Part shown: in pieces, positions 1 through 7,109 of the stretch
Layout: the number at the start of each line of letters is the position of its first letter
Position numbering within the stretch: the stretch's first letter is position 1
Assembly: GCA_945866165.1 (NCBI GenBank)
Contig: CAMBGO010000002.1
Span: 1-30,302 of the forward strand
Length of the DNA stretch: 30,302 nucleotides
Reading direction: 5' to 3'
Source: Chitinophaga pinensis
GTDB taxonomy: Bacteria > Bacteroidota > Bacteroidia > Chitinophagales > Chitinophagaceae
Translations under genes and position numbers: made by a program
Notes under the pieces: generated by a model
Seen by the model: the letters and a program-made list of their open reading frames with translations, nothing else
The model's database searches: none
Told to the model about the DNA's origin: nothing

Positions 1-103
1 CCAGGGTTGTTTAACAAGTTCAATGAATGACATAAATAAAATAACTTTTATTGTAAGTGATAATTGCTTCTATCAAAAGTGCTTAAATATGAAATTATAT
101 TAG

Positions 104-117
104 GTGATAATTGTCAC
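104..117. promoter_or_regulatory. Crp/Fnr-type palindromic operator candidate
   Basis: GTGATAATTGTCAC has GTGA and TCAC arms around six bases, and with its flanks (G and A) it fits the classic TGTGA-N6-TCACA shape except for the first T. The core GTGATAATTG occurs again at 57-66, 47 bp away, with a degenerate right arm. The site lies just past the 3' end of the Crp/Fnr-type gene, so it would serve a gene to the left of this window. I see no -7 element in 1-133, so the regulated promoter is not identified. Confidence 0.4.
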
Positions 118-133
118 ATCAAACGAAATTAAA

Positions 134-772
134 TTATCGTCCAATCCAGTGGATGTTATTTCGTTCCATGGAAATCAGGCCATTATTTTCCATCTTTTTG
201 AGTAACCTGGAGACTACCTCCCTAGAAGAGTTGATTTCATTGGCAATCTGTTGATGGGTTAACATCAGGTTATTACCAAGCGAATTGGCTTGTTGGGTCA
301 AGTACCATTCCAACCGCTGATCCATGTTCTTAAATGCAATTTGATCTACAACGATAAGCAATTCTTCAAATCTGCTCCTGTAAGTTTCAATCACAAAATG
401 ATACCAAGAAGTATATTCTTTCATCAGTACATCCATGAATTGGATGGGAATCATAATAACTTCTGTTTTTTCAACAGCAATGGCCATGATTGTACTTGAT
501 TGGTTTCTAGCCATACATAACATGCTAAGTGCACAAGCGTTTCCGGTTTCAAGAAAGTACATAAAAAATTCCTCACCATCTTCGCCTTCTCTATAAAGCT
601 TGACTTTCCCATTTAATATCAGCATGGCATATTTAAAAAATTGCCCGGGTTTCATCAACACCTCACCTGATTCAAAAAAAGTTGATTCCGCGTTCTTATG
701 AATATAATTTGCCAATGCGATGTCGAACATTGGAAATGTTTTCATCAATTCCTCCGCAGTAGAATTTGTCAT
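134..772 (-). CDS. Crp/Fnr family transcriptional regulator
   Basis: This is a 212-residue DNA-binding regulator with the two-domain Crp/Fnr plan. Residues about 20-130 form the cyclic-nucleotide-type beta roll (FFESGEVLMKPGQ, then LILNGKVKLYREGEDGEE). Residues about 165-205 form the winged helix-turn-helix (LTHQQIANEINSSREVVSRL). The N-terminal cysteine cluster of oxygen-sensing FNR is absent. The phosphate-binding cassette is atypical: CALSMLCMARNQSST replaces the usual GE-ALL-RSA pattern, so binding of cAMP in the canonical way is doubtful. The start lies 29 bp after the mnmG stop on the same strand, so the two genes may be co-transcribed. Family assignment is secure; effector and targets are unknown. 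Confidence 0.88.
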   Translation of the reverse strand: MTNSTAEELMKTFPMFDIALANYIHKNAESTFFESGEVLMKPGQFFKYAMLILNGKVKLYREGEDGEEFFMYFLETGNACALSMLCMARNQSSTIMAIAVEKTEVIMIPIQFMDVLMKEYTSWYHFVIETYRSRFEELLIVVDQIAFKNMDQRLEWYLTQQANSLGNNLMLTHQQIANEINSSREVVSRLLKKMENNGLISMERNNIHWIGR

Positions 773-801
773 ATTAAATTGCTATTACTCTAAAGATAAT
801 A

Positions 802-2670
802 TTATCTGCCCATGTAAACCATGAGAATTTGTACATCACTTGGATTGATGCCAGAGATGCGTGAAGCCTGGCCGAGGGTACGTGGTTTTATTCTTTTTAA
901 TTTTTCCTTTGCTTCTGCACTGATAGCTTGAACCCTGCCAAAGTCAAAGCTGTCGGGTATTTGAAGGCCTTCCATCTGCCCCATTTTTTCCACCATCTCT
1001 TTTTCCTTCTCAATGTAAACAGCATATTTCATTTGAATTTCTGCTTGTTCAATTTCCAATTCATTAAATGCACTGAACTGTTCTTGTAGTGCTGAAATAT
1101 TTTTGATAATGTCTTTTGCGGCAATGCCAGGACGTAAAATTAATTGAGAAAGTTTTTGTTTTTGTGTAAGCGCTGCTGAATTTGATGATTCAAAAAATGT
1201 ATTTATAGAAGTTGGTTCAATTGATATTTCATTGAATTTTTTAATGATGGCTTCAACATTTTCTTTTTTCTTTTTCACAGCAATATTTCGTTCTTCTGAA
1301 GCCAAGCCAAGTTTATATCCTATTTCTGTTAACCTGAAATCTGCATTGTCTTGTCTGAGCAATGTTCTGAATTCAGCCCTTGATGTAAACATCCTATAAG
1401 GCTCTTCCGTTCCTTTTGTAATGAGGTCGTCTATCAATACACCAATATATGCTTCACTTCTTTTAAGTACCAAGGGTTCTTTTTCGTGTGCTTTGTTATG
1501 GGCATTGATTCCGGCCATGAGTCCCTGACAGGCTGCTTCTTCATATCCCGTTGTGCCATTGATCTGACCGGCAAAAAATAATCCACTTATTTGCTTTGTC
1601 TCTAATGAATAATTAAGCTGATGAGGCGGAAAATAATCGTATTCTATGGCATAGCCAGGACGGAACATTCGGACGTTTTCAAAGCCTGGTATCTTCGTAA
1701 GTGCTTGATACTGAACACTTTCTGGTAATGAGGTTGAAAATCCATTCAGGTATATTTCAACCGTATTGAATCCTTCAGGTTCAACAAATAGTTGGTGGCG
1801 ATCACGGTCGCTGAATCGATTTATTTTATCTTCTATACTTGGACAATAACGTGGCCCAGTCCCTTCAATTCTTCCAGTGAACATGGGGCTTCGGTCAAAA
1901 CCTGTTTTCAAGGTATCATGAACCTCCTGACTAGTATAGGCAATCCAGCAACTTTTCTGCTGATCAGGACGAATTCTATCAATATCTAAGTAAGAAAATC
2001 CTGTTATGTCATCATCCCCTTTTTGCTCATCCATTTTTGAATAGTCGAGGCTCCTACCATCCAATCTAGGCGGGGTTCCAGTTTTCAGTCGATCGCTTTC
2101 CATACCCAATGAAACAAGCTGTTCGGTAATGCCCGTCGCGGCTTTTTCCGCCATTCTACCCCCACCAAAGGTTTTTTCACCAATATGAATGATGCCATTT
2201 AGAAAGGTTCCATTGGTAAGTACCACTGATTTGGCCCTAATTTCATTTCCCATCCCGGTAATAATGCCTACGCATCGATTCTCCTCTATAATCAATCCAT
2301 TAACCATGTCCTGGTAAAAAGACAAATTGGTCGTTGCTTCAAGCATTTCCCTCCATTTTTGAGAGAACAACATGCGGTCGCTTTGTGCACGCGGGCTCCA
2401 CATGGCAGGTCCTTTAGAACGATTAAGCATCCTAAACTGTATCATGGATTGGTCAGTCACAATTCCCGAATATCCACCTAATGAATCGATTTCCCTCACA
2501 ATCTGACCCTTTGCAATGCCTCCCATGGCTGGATTGCAGCTCATTTGGGCAATGGTTTGCAGGTTCATTGTAACCAATAGGACCTGGCTTCCCATATTGG
2601 CTGCAGCAGCGGCAGCTTCACATCCGGCATGCCCGGCACCCACAACAATTACATCATATACTGGAAACAT
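802..2670 (-). CDS. mnmG: tRNA uridine-5-carboxymethylaminomethyl modification enzyme MnmG (GidA)
   Basis: MnmG is the FAD-dependent partner of MnmE; together they install the (carboxymethyl)aminomethyl group at C5 of wobble U34 in certain tRNAs. The 622 residues match the usual full length. The FAD dinucleotide fold is visible at the N-terminus (VVGAGHAGCEAA, about residues 9-20), followed by the hallmark CNPAMGGIAKG and, mid-protein, TGTPPRLDGRS. A late GYEEAACQGLMAGINAH block and the helical C-terminal region are also typical. The start gives the conserved MFPVYDVIVVGAG beginning. In several bacteria this gene (gidA) is close to the replication origin, which fits the parS sites next door. 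MnmE is not in this window. Confidence 0.97.
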   Translation of the reverse strand: MFPVYDVIVVGAGHAGCEAAAAAANMGSQVLLVTMNLQTIAQMSCNPAMGGIAKGQIVREIDSLGGYSGIVTDQSMIQFRMLNRSKGPAMWSPRAQSDRMLFSQKWREMLEATTNLSFYQDMVNGLIIEENRCVGIITGMGNEIRAKSVVLTNGTFLNGIIHIGEKTFGGGRMAEKAATGITEQLVSLGMESDRLKTGTPPRLDGRSLDYSKMDEQKGDDDITGFSYLDIDRIRPDQQKSCWIAYTSQEVHDTLKTGFDRSPMFTGRIEGTGPRYCPSIEDKINRFSDRDRHQLFVEPEGFNTVEIYLNGFSTSLPESVQYQALTKIPGFENVRMFRPGYAIEYDYFPPHQLNYSLETKQISGLFFAGQINGTTGYEEAACQGLMAGINAHNKAHEKEPLVLKRSEAYIGVLIDDLITKGTEEPYRMFTSRAEFRTLLRQDNADFRLTEIGYKLGLASEERNIAVKKKKENVEAIIKKFNEISIEPTSINTFFESSNSAALTQKQKLSQLILRPGIAAKDIIKNISALQEQFSAFNELEIEQAEIQMKYAVYIEKEKEMVEKMGQMEGLQIPDSFDFGRVQAISAEAKEKLKRIKPRTLGQASRISGINPSDVQILMVYMGR

Positions 2671-2674
2671 AGTA

Positions 2675-2704
2675 CAAAGTTACTAACTAGAGGGAACAAG
2701 ACAA
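2675..2704 (-). promoter_or_regulatory. mnmG promoter, Bacteroidota type
   Basis: Read on the minus strand, TAACTTTG at 2682-2675 is a perfect TAnnTTTG -7 element. A TTG at 2704-2702 sits 19 bp upstream as the -33 element. The mnmG start codon begins at 2670, only a few bases past the -7 box, so the transcript would have an extremely short leader or none. Confidence 0.6.
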
Positions 2705-2757
2705 TCAATCCACCTCATTGTACAAGCCGAATTATAAAAAGGAATCGATATTGAGTA

Positions 2758-2773
2758 TGTTCCACGTGAAACA
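2758..2773 (+). other. parS site (ParB-binding), copy 1
   Basis: TGTTCCACGTGAAACA is an exact match to the widely conserved chromosomal parS pattern TGTTNCACGTGAAACA and is one base from the perfect palindrome. It lies in the CAP-mnmG intergenic space, directly abutting the CAP gene's stop codon at 2774-2776. A second exact copy in the opposite orientation is at 3429-3444. ParB/Spo0J bound here would nucleate the origin-segregation complex. parA and parB themselves are not in the window. Confidence 0.85.
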
Positions 2774-3445
2774 TTAGCCACATCCAAACTCCTGAACCAA
2801 TACCACCCTTTGTTTACTTCGGTGCTGTTTGATTGAAAGACCCATTTCAAGGAAATTAGGACTAAGGAGATTTTTCCGATGTCCTTTGCTTTCATAGCCT
2901 ATATCTAGTAAAAGCATGATCAATGAAAGCAAGGGATCGTTTTTACCGGTGTAAATATTCTCTGAAGCACATTTCTTATAATTTGAATAGCTAATTCGCC
3001 TTGAGAAATCACGTCCGTCCGTCCCAATATGACTAATCTGATCGGTGTTGCGGGCCAAATCAAGCGCATGTTCCTTGGCAACACCATTCAGTATTCCATT
3101 AATTGATAGTGCTGAAAGCCCTGAAACAGCGAGAAGTTTCTCTTGAAGACTAGTGGCTTCGGGACCATTTACTTCAGGGAAAAGCGCTAGAAAGGGACTA
3201 ATACATTGTTTTGAAAATATGGCTGGGTGTTTTCGCAGGTAATTAGTAAGATATAAGAACTCGCTTTCCTCTTTATTTAGCTTGTAGGTAACAGCTTGCT
3301 TGTCGGTTTGCTCAAGCAGGTGCTTGTCTAGGGGTAGTGAATGGGAGAAGGGCTTATCTGATAATACAAATTGTGCCTGACCAATGCAGGCAAAGGAAAT
3401 AAGCATGGTAATGAAAACTAAAGAGCAATGTTTCACGTGGAACAT
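2774..3445 (-). CDS. secreted CAP/SCP-domain protein
   Basis: This is a 223-residue protein with an apparent Sec signal peptide (a lysine, then a hydrophobic stretch ending in FACIGQAQ, about residues 1-25), so it is probably exported. The CAP (cysteine-rich secretory/antigen 5/PR-1) fold shows in order: AKEHALDLARN, SHIGTDG, ENIYTG and GHRKNLLSPNFLEMGL. These include the usual cavity histidines and the glutamate of SEN. Molecular function of bacterial CAP proteins is mostly unresolved. The first six codons (MFHVKH) are the inside of a parS site, and the stop codon abuts a second parS, so the gene is bracketed by them. It starts 17 bp after ybeY ends, which suggests co-transcription. A start at Met14 would lose the signal peptide's charged region. 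Confidence 0.85.
   Translation of the reverse strand: MFHVKHCSLVFITMLISFACIGQAQFVLSDKPFSHSLPLDKHLLEQTDKQAVTYKLNKEESEFLYLTNYLRKHPAIFSKQCISPFLALFPEVNGPEATSLQEKLLAVSGLSALSINGILNGVAKEHALDLARNTDQISHIGTDGRDFSRRISYSNYKKCASENIYTGKNDPLLSLIMLLLDIGYESKGHRKNLLSPNFLEMGLSIKQHRSKQRVVLVQEFGCG
3429..3444 (-). other. parS site (ParB-binding), copy 2, inside the CAP gene start
   Basis: TGTTTCACGTGGAACA on the plus strand reads TGTTCCACGTGAAACA on the minus strand, identical to copy 1 and inverted relative to it, 655 bp away. It overlaps the CAP gene start codon, so the site itself supplies the codons for the N-terminal MFHVKH. It also reaches the ybeY-CAP junction. Confidence 0.85.
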
Positions 3446-3462
3446 ATTAAAAGTGTAGGCCT

Positions 3463-3915
3463 TTATTTGGAGATTGACTTTTTCTTAGCTCCAAAATAAA
3501 GCATTAGGAGCTTGTCTTCCATAGACCGCATTGTTAATTGGTCTTTCTTTAACTTGTCGCGGTAGCCTAATAAATGAAGCAAACCATGAAATACAACACG
3601 GTGTAATTCTTGGATAAATGGAGCTCCAAGCTTGCTGGCATTGTCTTTCACGCGCTCAACACTGATATAGATTTCTGCTTGAATGGGTTCTGATTTTTTC
3701 GAAGCGAGATCAAAAGTGATGATATCTGTATAAAAATCGTGGTTTAGAAACTGCTTATTTATTGATAATAAATAGGTGTCATCACAGAAGATGATATTGA
3801 GGGAATCAATTGGTCGATTGTATTGCTTTGAGGTCTTTAAAAGAAACTTCTTCAAAGAAATTTTGTTACGTAATTGAGACAGGGGACTGTGGTAAAAAAA
3901 TTGAATTTGAGCCAT
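3463..3915 (-). CDS. ybeY: endoribonuclease YbeY (16S rRNA maturation)
   Basis: YbeY is a metal-dependent RNase needed for 16S rRNA 3'-end maturation and ribosome quality control. The 150 residues fit the family. The central FYTDIITFDL (about 61-70) and AEIYISVERV (80-89) strands precede the metal-binding motif HGLLHLLGYRD at 110-120. The first two ligands, His110 and His114, are kept, but the third position of the usual H-x3-H-x5-H is Asp120. I believe this substitution is common in Bacteroidota YbeY proteins rather than a defect. The gene is followed after 17 bp by the CAP-domain gene. Confidence 0.93.
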   Translation of the reverse strand: MAQIQFFYHSPLSQLRNKISLKKFLLKTSKQYNRPIDSLNIIFCDDTYLLSINKQFLNHDFYTDIITFDLASKKSEPIQAEIYISVERVKDNASKLGAPFIQELHRVVFHGLLHLLGYRDKLKKDQLTMRSMEDKLLMLYFGAKKKSISK

Positions 3916-3955
3916 ATATAATTAATAAAATTACAAGAAATCCACTTAAGCAAAG

Positions 3956-3963
3956 TAGTTTTG
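3956..3963 (+). promoter_or_regulatory. feoA promoter -7 element
   Basis: TAGTTTTG is a perfect TAnnTTTG element. It predicts transcription starting near 3969 and so excludes the in-frame TTG at 3961 as the feoA start. No clear -33 TTTG is seen at the expected distance, so this rests on the -7 box alone. Confidence 0.5.
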
Positions 3964-3981
3964 CAATCCGAAACAAAAGAG

Positions 3982-4206
3982 ATGCATAAAAAATTATCTG
4001 AACTAGAAGCAGGAGAAAAGGCGGTCATTGTATCTCTGGAAGACGAGGAACTAATTCTCAAATTAATGGAAATGGGATTTCTACCAGGAGAAGAAGTCTC
4101 TGTAGAGCAAATAGCTCCCTTAGGTGACCCAATATCGGTGATGATTTCAGGCTATCAAGTTAGTCTTCGGATCAATGAAGCTGATAGCGTAATCGTAGAA
4201 AATTAA
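3982..4206 (+). CDS. feoA: ferrous iron transport protein FeoA
   Basis: FeoA is a small cytoplasmic SH3-like protein that assists the FeoB ferrous iron permease. From ATG 3982 it is 74 residues, the usual size. Recognisable features are LSELEAGEKAVI, LMEMGFLPGEEV, then the GDPISVMISGYQVSLR core and the final SVIVE strand. The frame could begin at TTG 3961, but a -7 promoter box overlaps that codon, so ATG 3982 is preferred. Unusually, feoB is not adjacent; it lies 12.6 kb away at 16857. nadD follows after 28 bp with no terminator, so feoA-nadD is probably one transcript. Confidence 0.92.
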   Translation: MHKKLSELEAGEKAVIVSLEDEELILKLMEMGFLPGEEVSVEQIAPLGDPISVMISGYQVSLRINEADSVIVEN

Positions 4207-4234
4207 TTCATATCTATTTGATTTTCAATATATT

Positions 4235-4825
4235 ATGAAGATTGGTTTATATTTTGGTACGTTTAATCCCATCCACAATGGGCATTTGATAATAGCAAGT
4301 TATATGCAACAATCTACCCCGCTTGATCAAGTGTGGATTGTAGTCTCCCCTCAAAATCCTTTTAAAGTTAATCATAGCTTACTAAATGAGTACCATAGGT
4401 TGGCATTGGTAAAATTGGCATTAGAGGGGGAAAATAATATTCGGGTTACAGACATTGAATTTCAACTTCCGAAGCCATCATACACAATCAACACACTAAC
4501 GTATTTAGAAGAGAAATATCCCCAACATGAATTTGCAATTATTATGGGAAGCGATGGATTGCAAAATTTGGATAAGTGGAAAAACAGCGAATTGATAATG
4601 AATAAATTTCCAATCTATGTTTATGAAAGACCTTCCTTCCCAATTAGAAATGACTTACCAATAAAAGAACTCGTTCTTACAGATACACCGCTATTACAAA
4701 TATCAGCATCCATGTTGCGTAAAATGATTCAGCAAGGAAGATCAATAAGATATTTTGTACCAGATATTGTTAATGAAGAAATAGAAGCTAATAGATATTA
4801 CAAAATAATAGAAAAAGCAGATTGA
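4235..4825 (+). CDS. nadD: nicotinate-nucleotide adenylyltransferase NadD
   Basis: NadD transfers AMP from ATP to nicotinate mononucleotide to give deamido-NAD in NAD biosynthesis. The 196-residue protein has the nucleotidyltransferase signature GTFNPIHNGH at 8-17, an IIMGSDGLQNLDKWKN block at about 102-117 and the closing ISASMLRKMI at 156-165, where many homologues have ISATxIR. The C-terminal VPDIVNEEI is also typical. It follows feoA closely on the same strand and converges with the chrA-type gene. Confidence 0.95.
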   Translation: MKIGLYFGTFNPIHNGHLIIASYMQQSTPLDQVWIVVSPQNPFKVNHSLLNEYHRLALVKLALEGENNIRVTDIEFQLPKPSYTINTLTYLEEKYPQHEFAIIMGSDGLQNLDKWKNSELIMNKFPIYVYERPSFPIRNDLPIKELVLTDTPLLQISASMLRKMIQQGRSIRYFVPDIVNEEIEANRYYKIIEKAD

Positions 4826-4847
4826 TAATAATTACGTGTTATTACAA

Positions 4848-6098
4848 CTATTGAAAAAAGAAGCCTAAGACAATTACAAATAATGCGATTATTGGAGCAG
4901 GTATTTTAGTAAATTTCAGTAACATAAATGTTGAAATAATTACAGAAAAAAATAAAAACGCATCGAGCTTAGGAACACTAATAAGGGTGACGAAGGAATC
5001 TTTCAACAAATAAAGTACACCCGCAATCATAATTCCAACAACAGCAGCATTGATACCTTTCATGAATTGTTGTAGGACTGGATATCGATGTAAGTTTTCC
5101 CAGATAGGATAGAAAAAAAGAACCAAAAGGCAACTGGGTAAAAAGATTCCAATAGACGCAATAAAACAACCAATAAGTTGATAGGTCACACCCTTGGATG
5201 ACATCACAAGACCACCAACAAATGATGCAATTGAAAATACGGGACCAGGTATTACTCTTACAATACCGGCACCGGTAAGAAATTCATCTCTAGATATTTT
5301 TATTACATTTTGATTCTGTTGCTTTATACGGTTAGATTCAGGCCGTACAACATACTGTTCATACATCATAGGAATCAATACATCTGCACCTCCAAAGACA
5401 ATACTTCCAAAACGATACATGTTTTCAAATAAATTATAAGGTGTTCGTTCTTTCCATTCGTTTTTTCTAGCTGTTTCTGACAAGATTCCACTCATGATAA
5501 ATAAAAATGCAAAGAGAATGAAATACTTGAAATTAATCTTACGTGGCTTCCAAGTAACTATTTCACTAGACTTTGATTCAAATAGTCCTGATACAATTAT
5601 TGCAAAAACAAAAACAGAAGGAAAGATCCATGGTGAATTAAAAAAGAGATAAGTAGATATCATAGAAATTACCATGATAAGCTTTGCTGTATTGCTTTTA
5701 ATAAAAATAAATGTTCGTGTAGCCGCGAATACCAAGAAACCTATGGCCATTGGTTGAATAAAATTAAGGTAGCGATGGTTGATACGAAATGCATTATTGG
5801 TAATCAGGAATGAAAAGGCTGACATAATGAAAACACCTGGAATCAACCAAATCAACAAAGTTAAAAATGCCAAGGGAACACCGCCTCTTTTATAACCAAT
5901 TAAGGTAAGCGTTTGTGTGGATGTTGCTCCCGGCAAAATTTGACAAAAAGAATTTATATCGGCAAGCTCATCATGTGTTAGGTCTTTCCTTTTTTCAACA
6001 AAAATATTTATCATCATACCAAGATGGCCCTGCGGACCACCAAAGGCTGAAATGGCATGAAAAAAAACAGACTTCAGAAAAGGGATATGTCTAATCAA
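4848..6098 (-). CDS. chrA: chromate transporter, ChrA/CHR family
   Basis: This is a 416-residue inner-membrane protein with about ten to twelve hydrophobic segments. It has two homologous CHR halves, the long-chain form of the family. The first half carries AFGGPQGHLGMM near residues 18-29 and QILPGATSTQTLTLIGY; the second carries VFGGADVLIPMM and VIPGPVFSIASFVGG. Characterised members export chromate by proton-coupled antiport, but many homologues have untested substrates, so the substrate is inferred from the family. It begins 9 bp after the oxygenase gene, in an apparent two-gene operon. Confidence 0.9.
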   Translation of the reverse strand: MIRHIPFLKSVFFHAISAFGGPQGHLGMMINIFVEKRKDLTHDELADINSFCQILPGATSTQTLTLIGYKRGGVPLAFLTLLIWLIPGVFIMSAFSFLITNNAFRINHRYLNFIQPMAIGFLVFAATRTFIFIKSNTAKLIMVISMISTYLFFNSPWIFPSVFVFAIIVSGLFESKSSEIVTWKPRKINFKYFILFAFLFIMSGILSETARKNEWKERTPYNLFENMYRFGSIVFGGADVLIPMMYEQYVVRPESNRIKQQNQNVIKISRDEFLTGAGIVRVIPGPVFSIASFVGGLVMSSKGVTYQLIGCFIASIGIFLPSCLLVLFFYPIWENLHRYPVLQQFMKGINAAVVGIMIAGVLYLLKDSFVTLISVPKLDAFLFFSVIISTFMLLKFTKIPAPIIALFVIVLGFFFQ

Positions 6099-6107
6099 AA
6101 TTAGTTA

Positions 6108-7052
6108 TCATTTTTTTAAACCAATCTCTCTTAATCTTTCATCCAAGTATTGACCTGCGGTATAATCCTCGAATACTTTCGGATTGGTTGAAGTTACACA
6201 GGAAGATAAACAGGCTAAAGACATGTTACTTTTTGGATGAAGGAAAAAGGGAATTGAATATCTTGAGCTTGACCACTTTTCGCGTGGGGGATTAACAACA
6301 CGGTGCGTAGTACTGCTTAATTTATTATTTGTAAGACGTTGTAGCATATCACCTACGTTAACAACTATTTGTCCCTCACCAGCCTTTACAGGAAGCCAAT
6401 GATTTTCCTTACTAAGTATTTCCAACCCATCAGCAGAAGCTCCAACCAGCAAAGTAATTAGATTAATATCTTCATGCTGTTCAGCCCTAATTGAGGAAAG
6501 GGGTTCTTCAAGTATGGGAGGATAATGAATGGCGCGGAGTATACTATTACCAAGTTGAATCTGATTGTCAAAATATGATTCATCTAAGCCAAGATGCAAA
6601 GCTATGGCCTTTAATAAAAAGGAGCCGGAAAGTTCAAATGCACGGTATGCCTCGAGAAAAAGAAGATTGAAGTTCGGGACTTCATCAACAACAACATTGA
6701 AAATGTAATCTTCATCGGAATGTTGTCCTTGTTCCACTGTTTGACCATATTGAAAAAACTCTTTCAAATCTGCTGAATTACTTCCTTTAGCATGCTCTTT
6801 TCCAAAGGAAGTATAACCACGTTGCCCAGCTAAGCCAGGGATTTCATATTTACTTTTAGATTCAACAGGTAACTTAAAGAAGGTTTCGACAGAGTTATAT
6901 AAGTTATTGATCAATACATCGGAAATTCCATGATTTTTAACTGATACAAACCCAACTTCCTCAAAGGCTGTACCCAGTTCTTTAACAAACTGAGTTTTTT
7001 GCTCATTGTCACCACTTATGAACTGTGATAAGTCAACTAATGGGATATTCAT
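6108..7052 (-). CDS. 2-oxoglutarate/Fe(II)-dependent oxygenase, isopenicillin N synthase-like family
   Basis: This is a 314-residue cytoplasmic enzyme of the non-haem iron oxygenase superfamily. The N-terminal DIOX_N region is visible (IPLVDLSQF, GFVSVKNHGI). The jelly-roll core holds the iron triad His193-x-Asp195 (QHEDINLITLL) and His250 (STTHRVVNPP), with the 2-oxoglutarate-binding RYS at 264-266. The DGLEIL and VVNVGDMLQRLTN strands between them are standard for this family. The substrate cannot be read from sequence; relatives include plant-type dioxygenases and ethylene-forming enzymes. It is followed after 9 bp by the chrA-type transporter. No good -7 element is visible in the 57 bp upstream gap. 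Confidence 0.88.
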   Translation of the reverse strand: MNIPLVDLSQFISGDNEQKTQFVKELGTAFEEVGFVSVKNHGISDVLINNLYNSVETFFKLPVESKSKYEIPGLAGQRGYTSFGKEHAKGSNSADLKEFFQYGQTVEQGQHSDEDYIFNVVVDEVPNFNLLFLEAYRAFELSGSFLLKAIALHLGLDESYFDNQIQLGNSILRAIHYPPILEEPLSSIRAEQHEDINLITLLVGASADGLEILSKENHWLPVKAGEGQIVVNVGDMLQRLTNNKLSSTTHRVVNPPREKWSSSRYSIPFFLHPKSNMSLACLSSCVTSTNPKVFEDYTAGQYLDERLREIGLKK

Positions 7053-7063
7053 AATAAATTAAA

Positions 7064-7093
7064 TTTGTAGTAAAAATAAGAAACATAATTTTG
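7064..7093 (+). promoter_or_regulatory. promoter of the DUF3089 lipoprotein gene
   Basis: TTTG at 7064-7067, an 18-bp spacer and a perfect TAATTTTG at 7086-7093 make a near-consensus Bacteroidota promoter. The ATG at 7110 follows 16 bp after the -7 element, giving a leader of about 10 nt. Confidence 0.65.
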
Positions 7094-7109
7094 AATAATA
7101 TATTCTTGT

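Noticed and set aside
35..52. AATAAAA-TAAC-TTTTATT perfect hairpin near the left edge
   Set aside because: The stem has only A-T pairs, so it would be too weak for a confident terminator call; it may simply be AT-rich sequence.
2683..2895. 70-residue open frame spanning the parS and the CAP gene 3' end
   Set aside because: It overlaps the CAP gene in another frame, has no recognisable features, and would span both the parS site and the mnmG promoter.
4826..4844. TAATAA/TTATTA hairpin between nadD and the chromate transporter gene
   Set aside because: Six A-T pairs only; too weak to call a bidirectional terminator, though its position between convergent genes would suit one.
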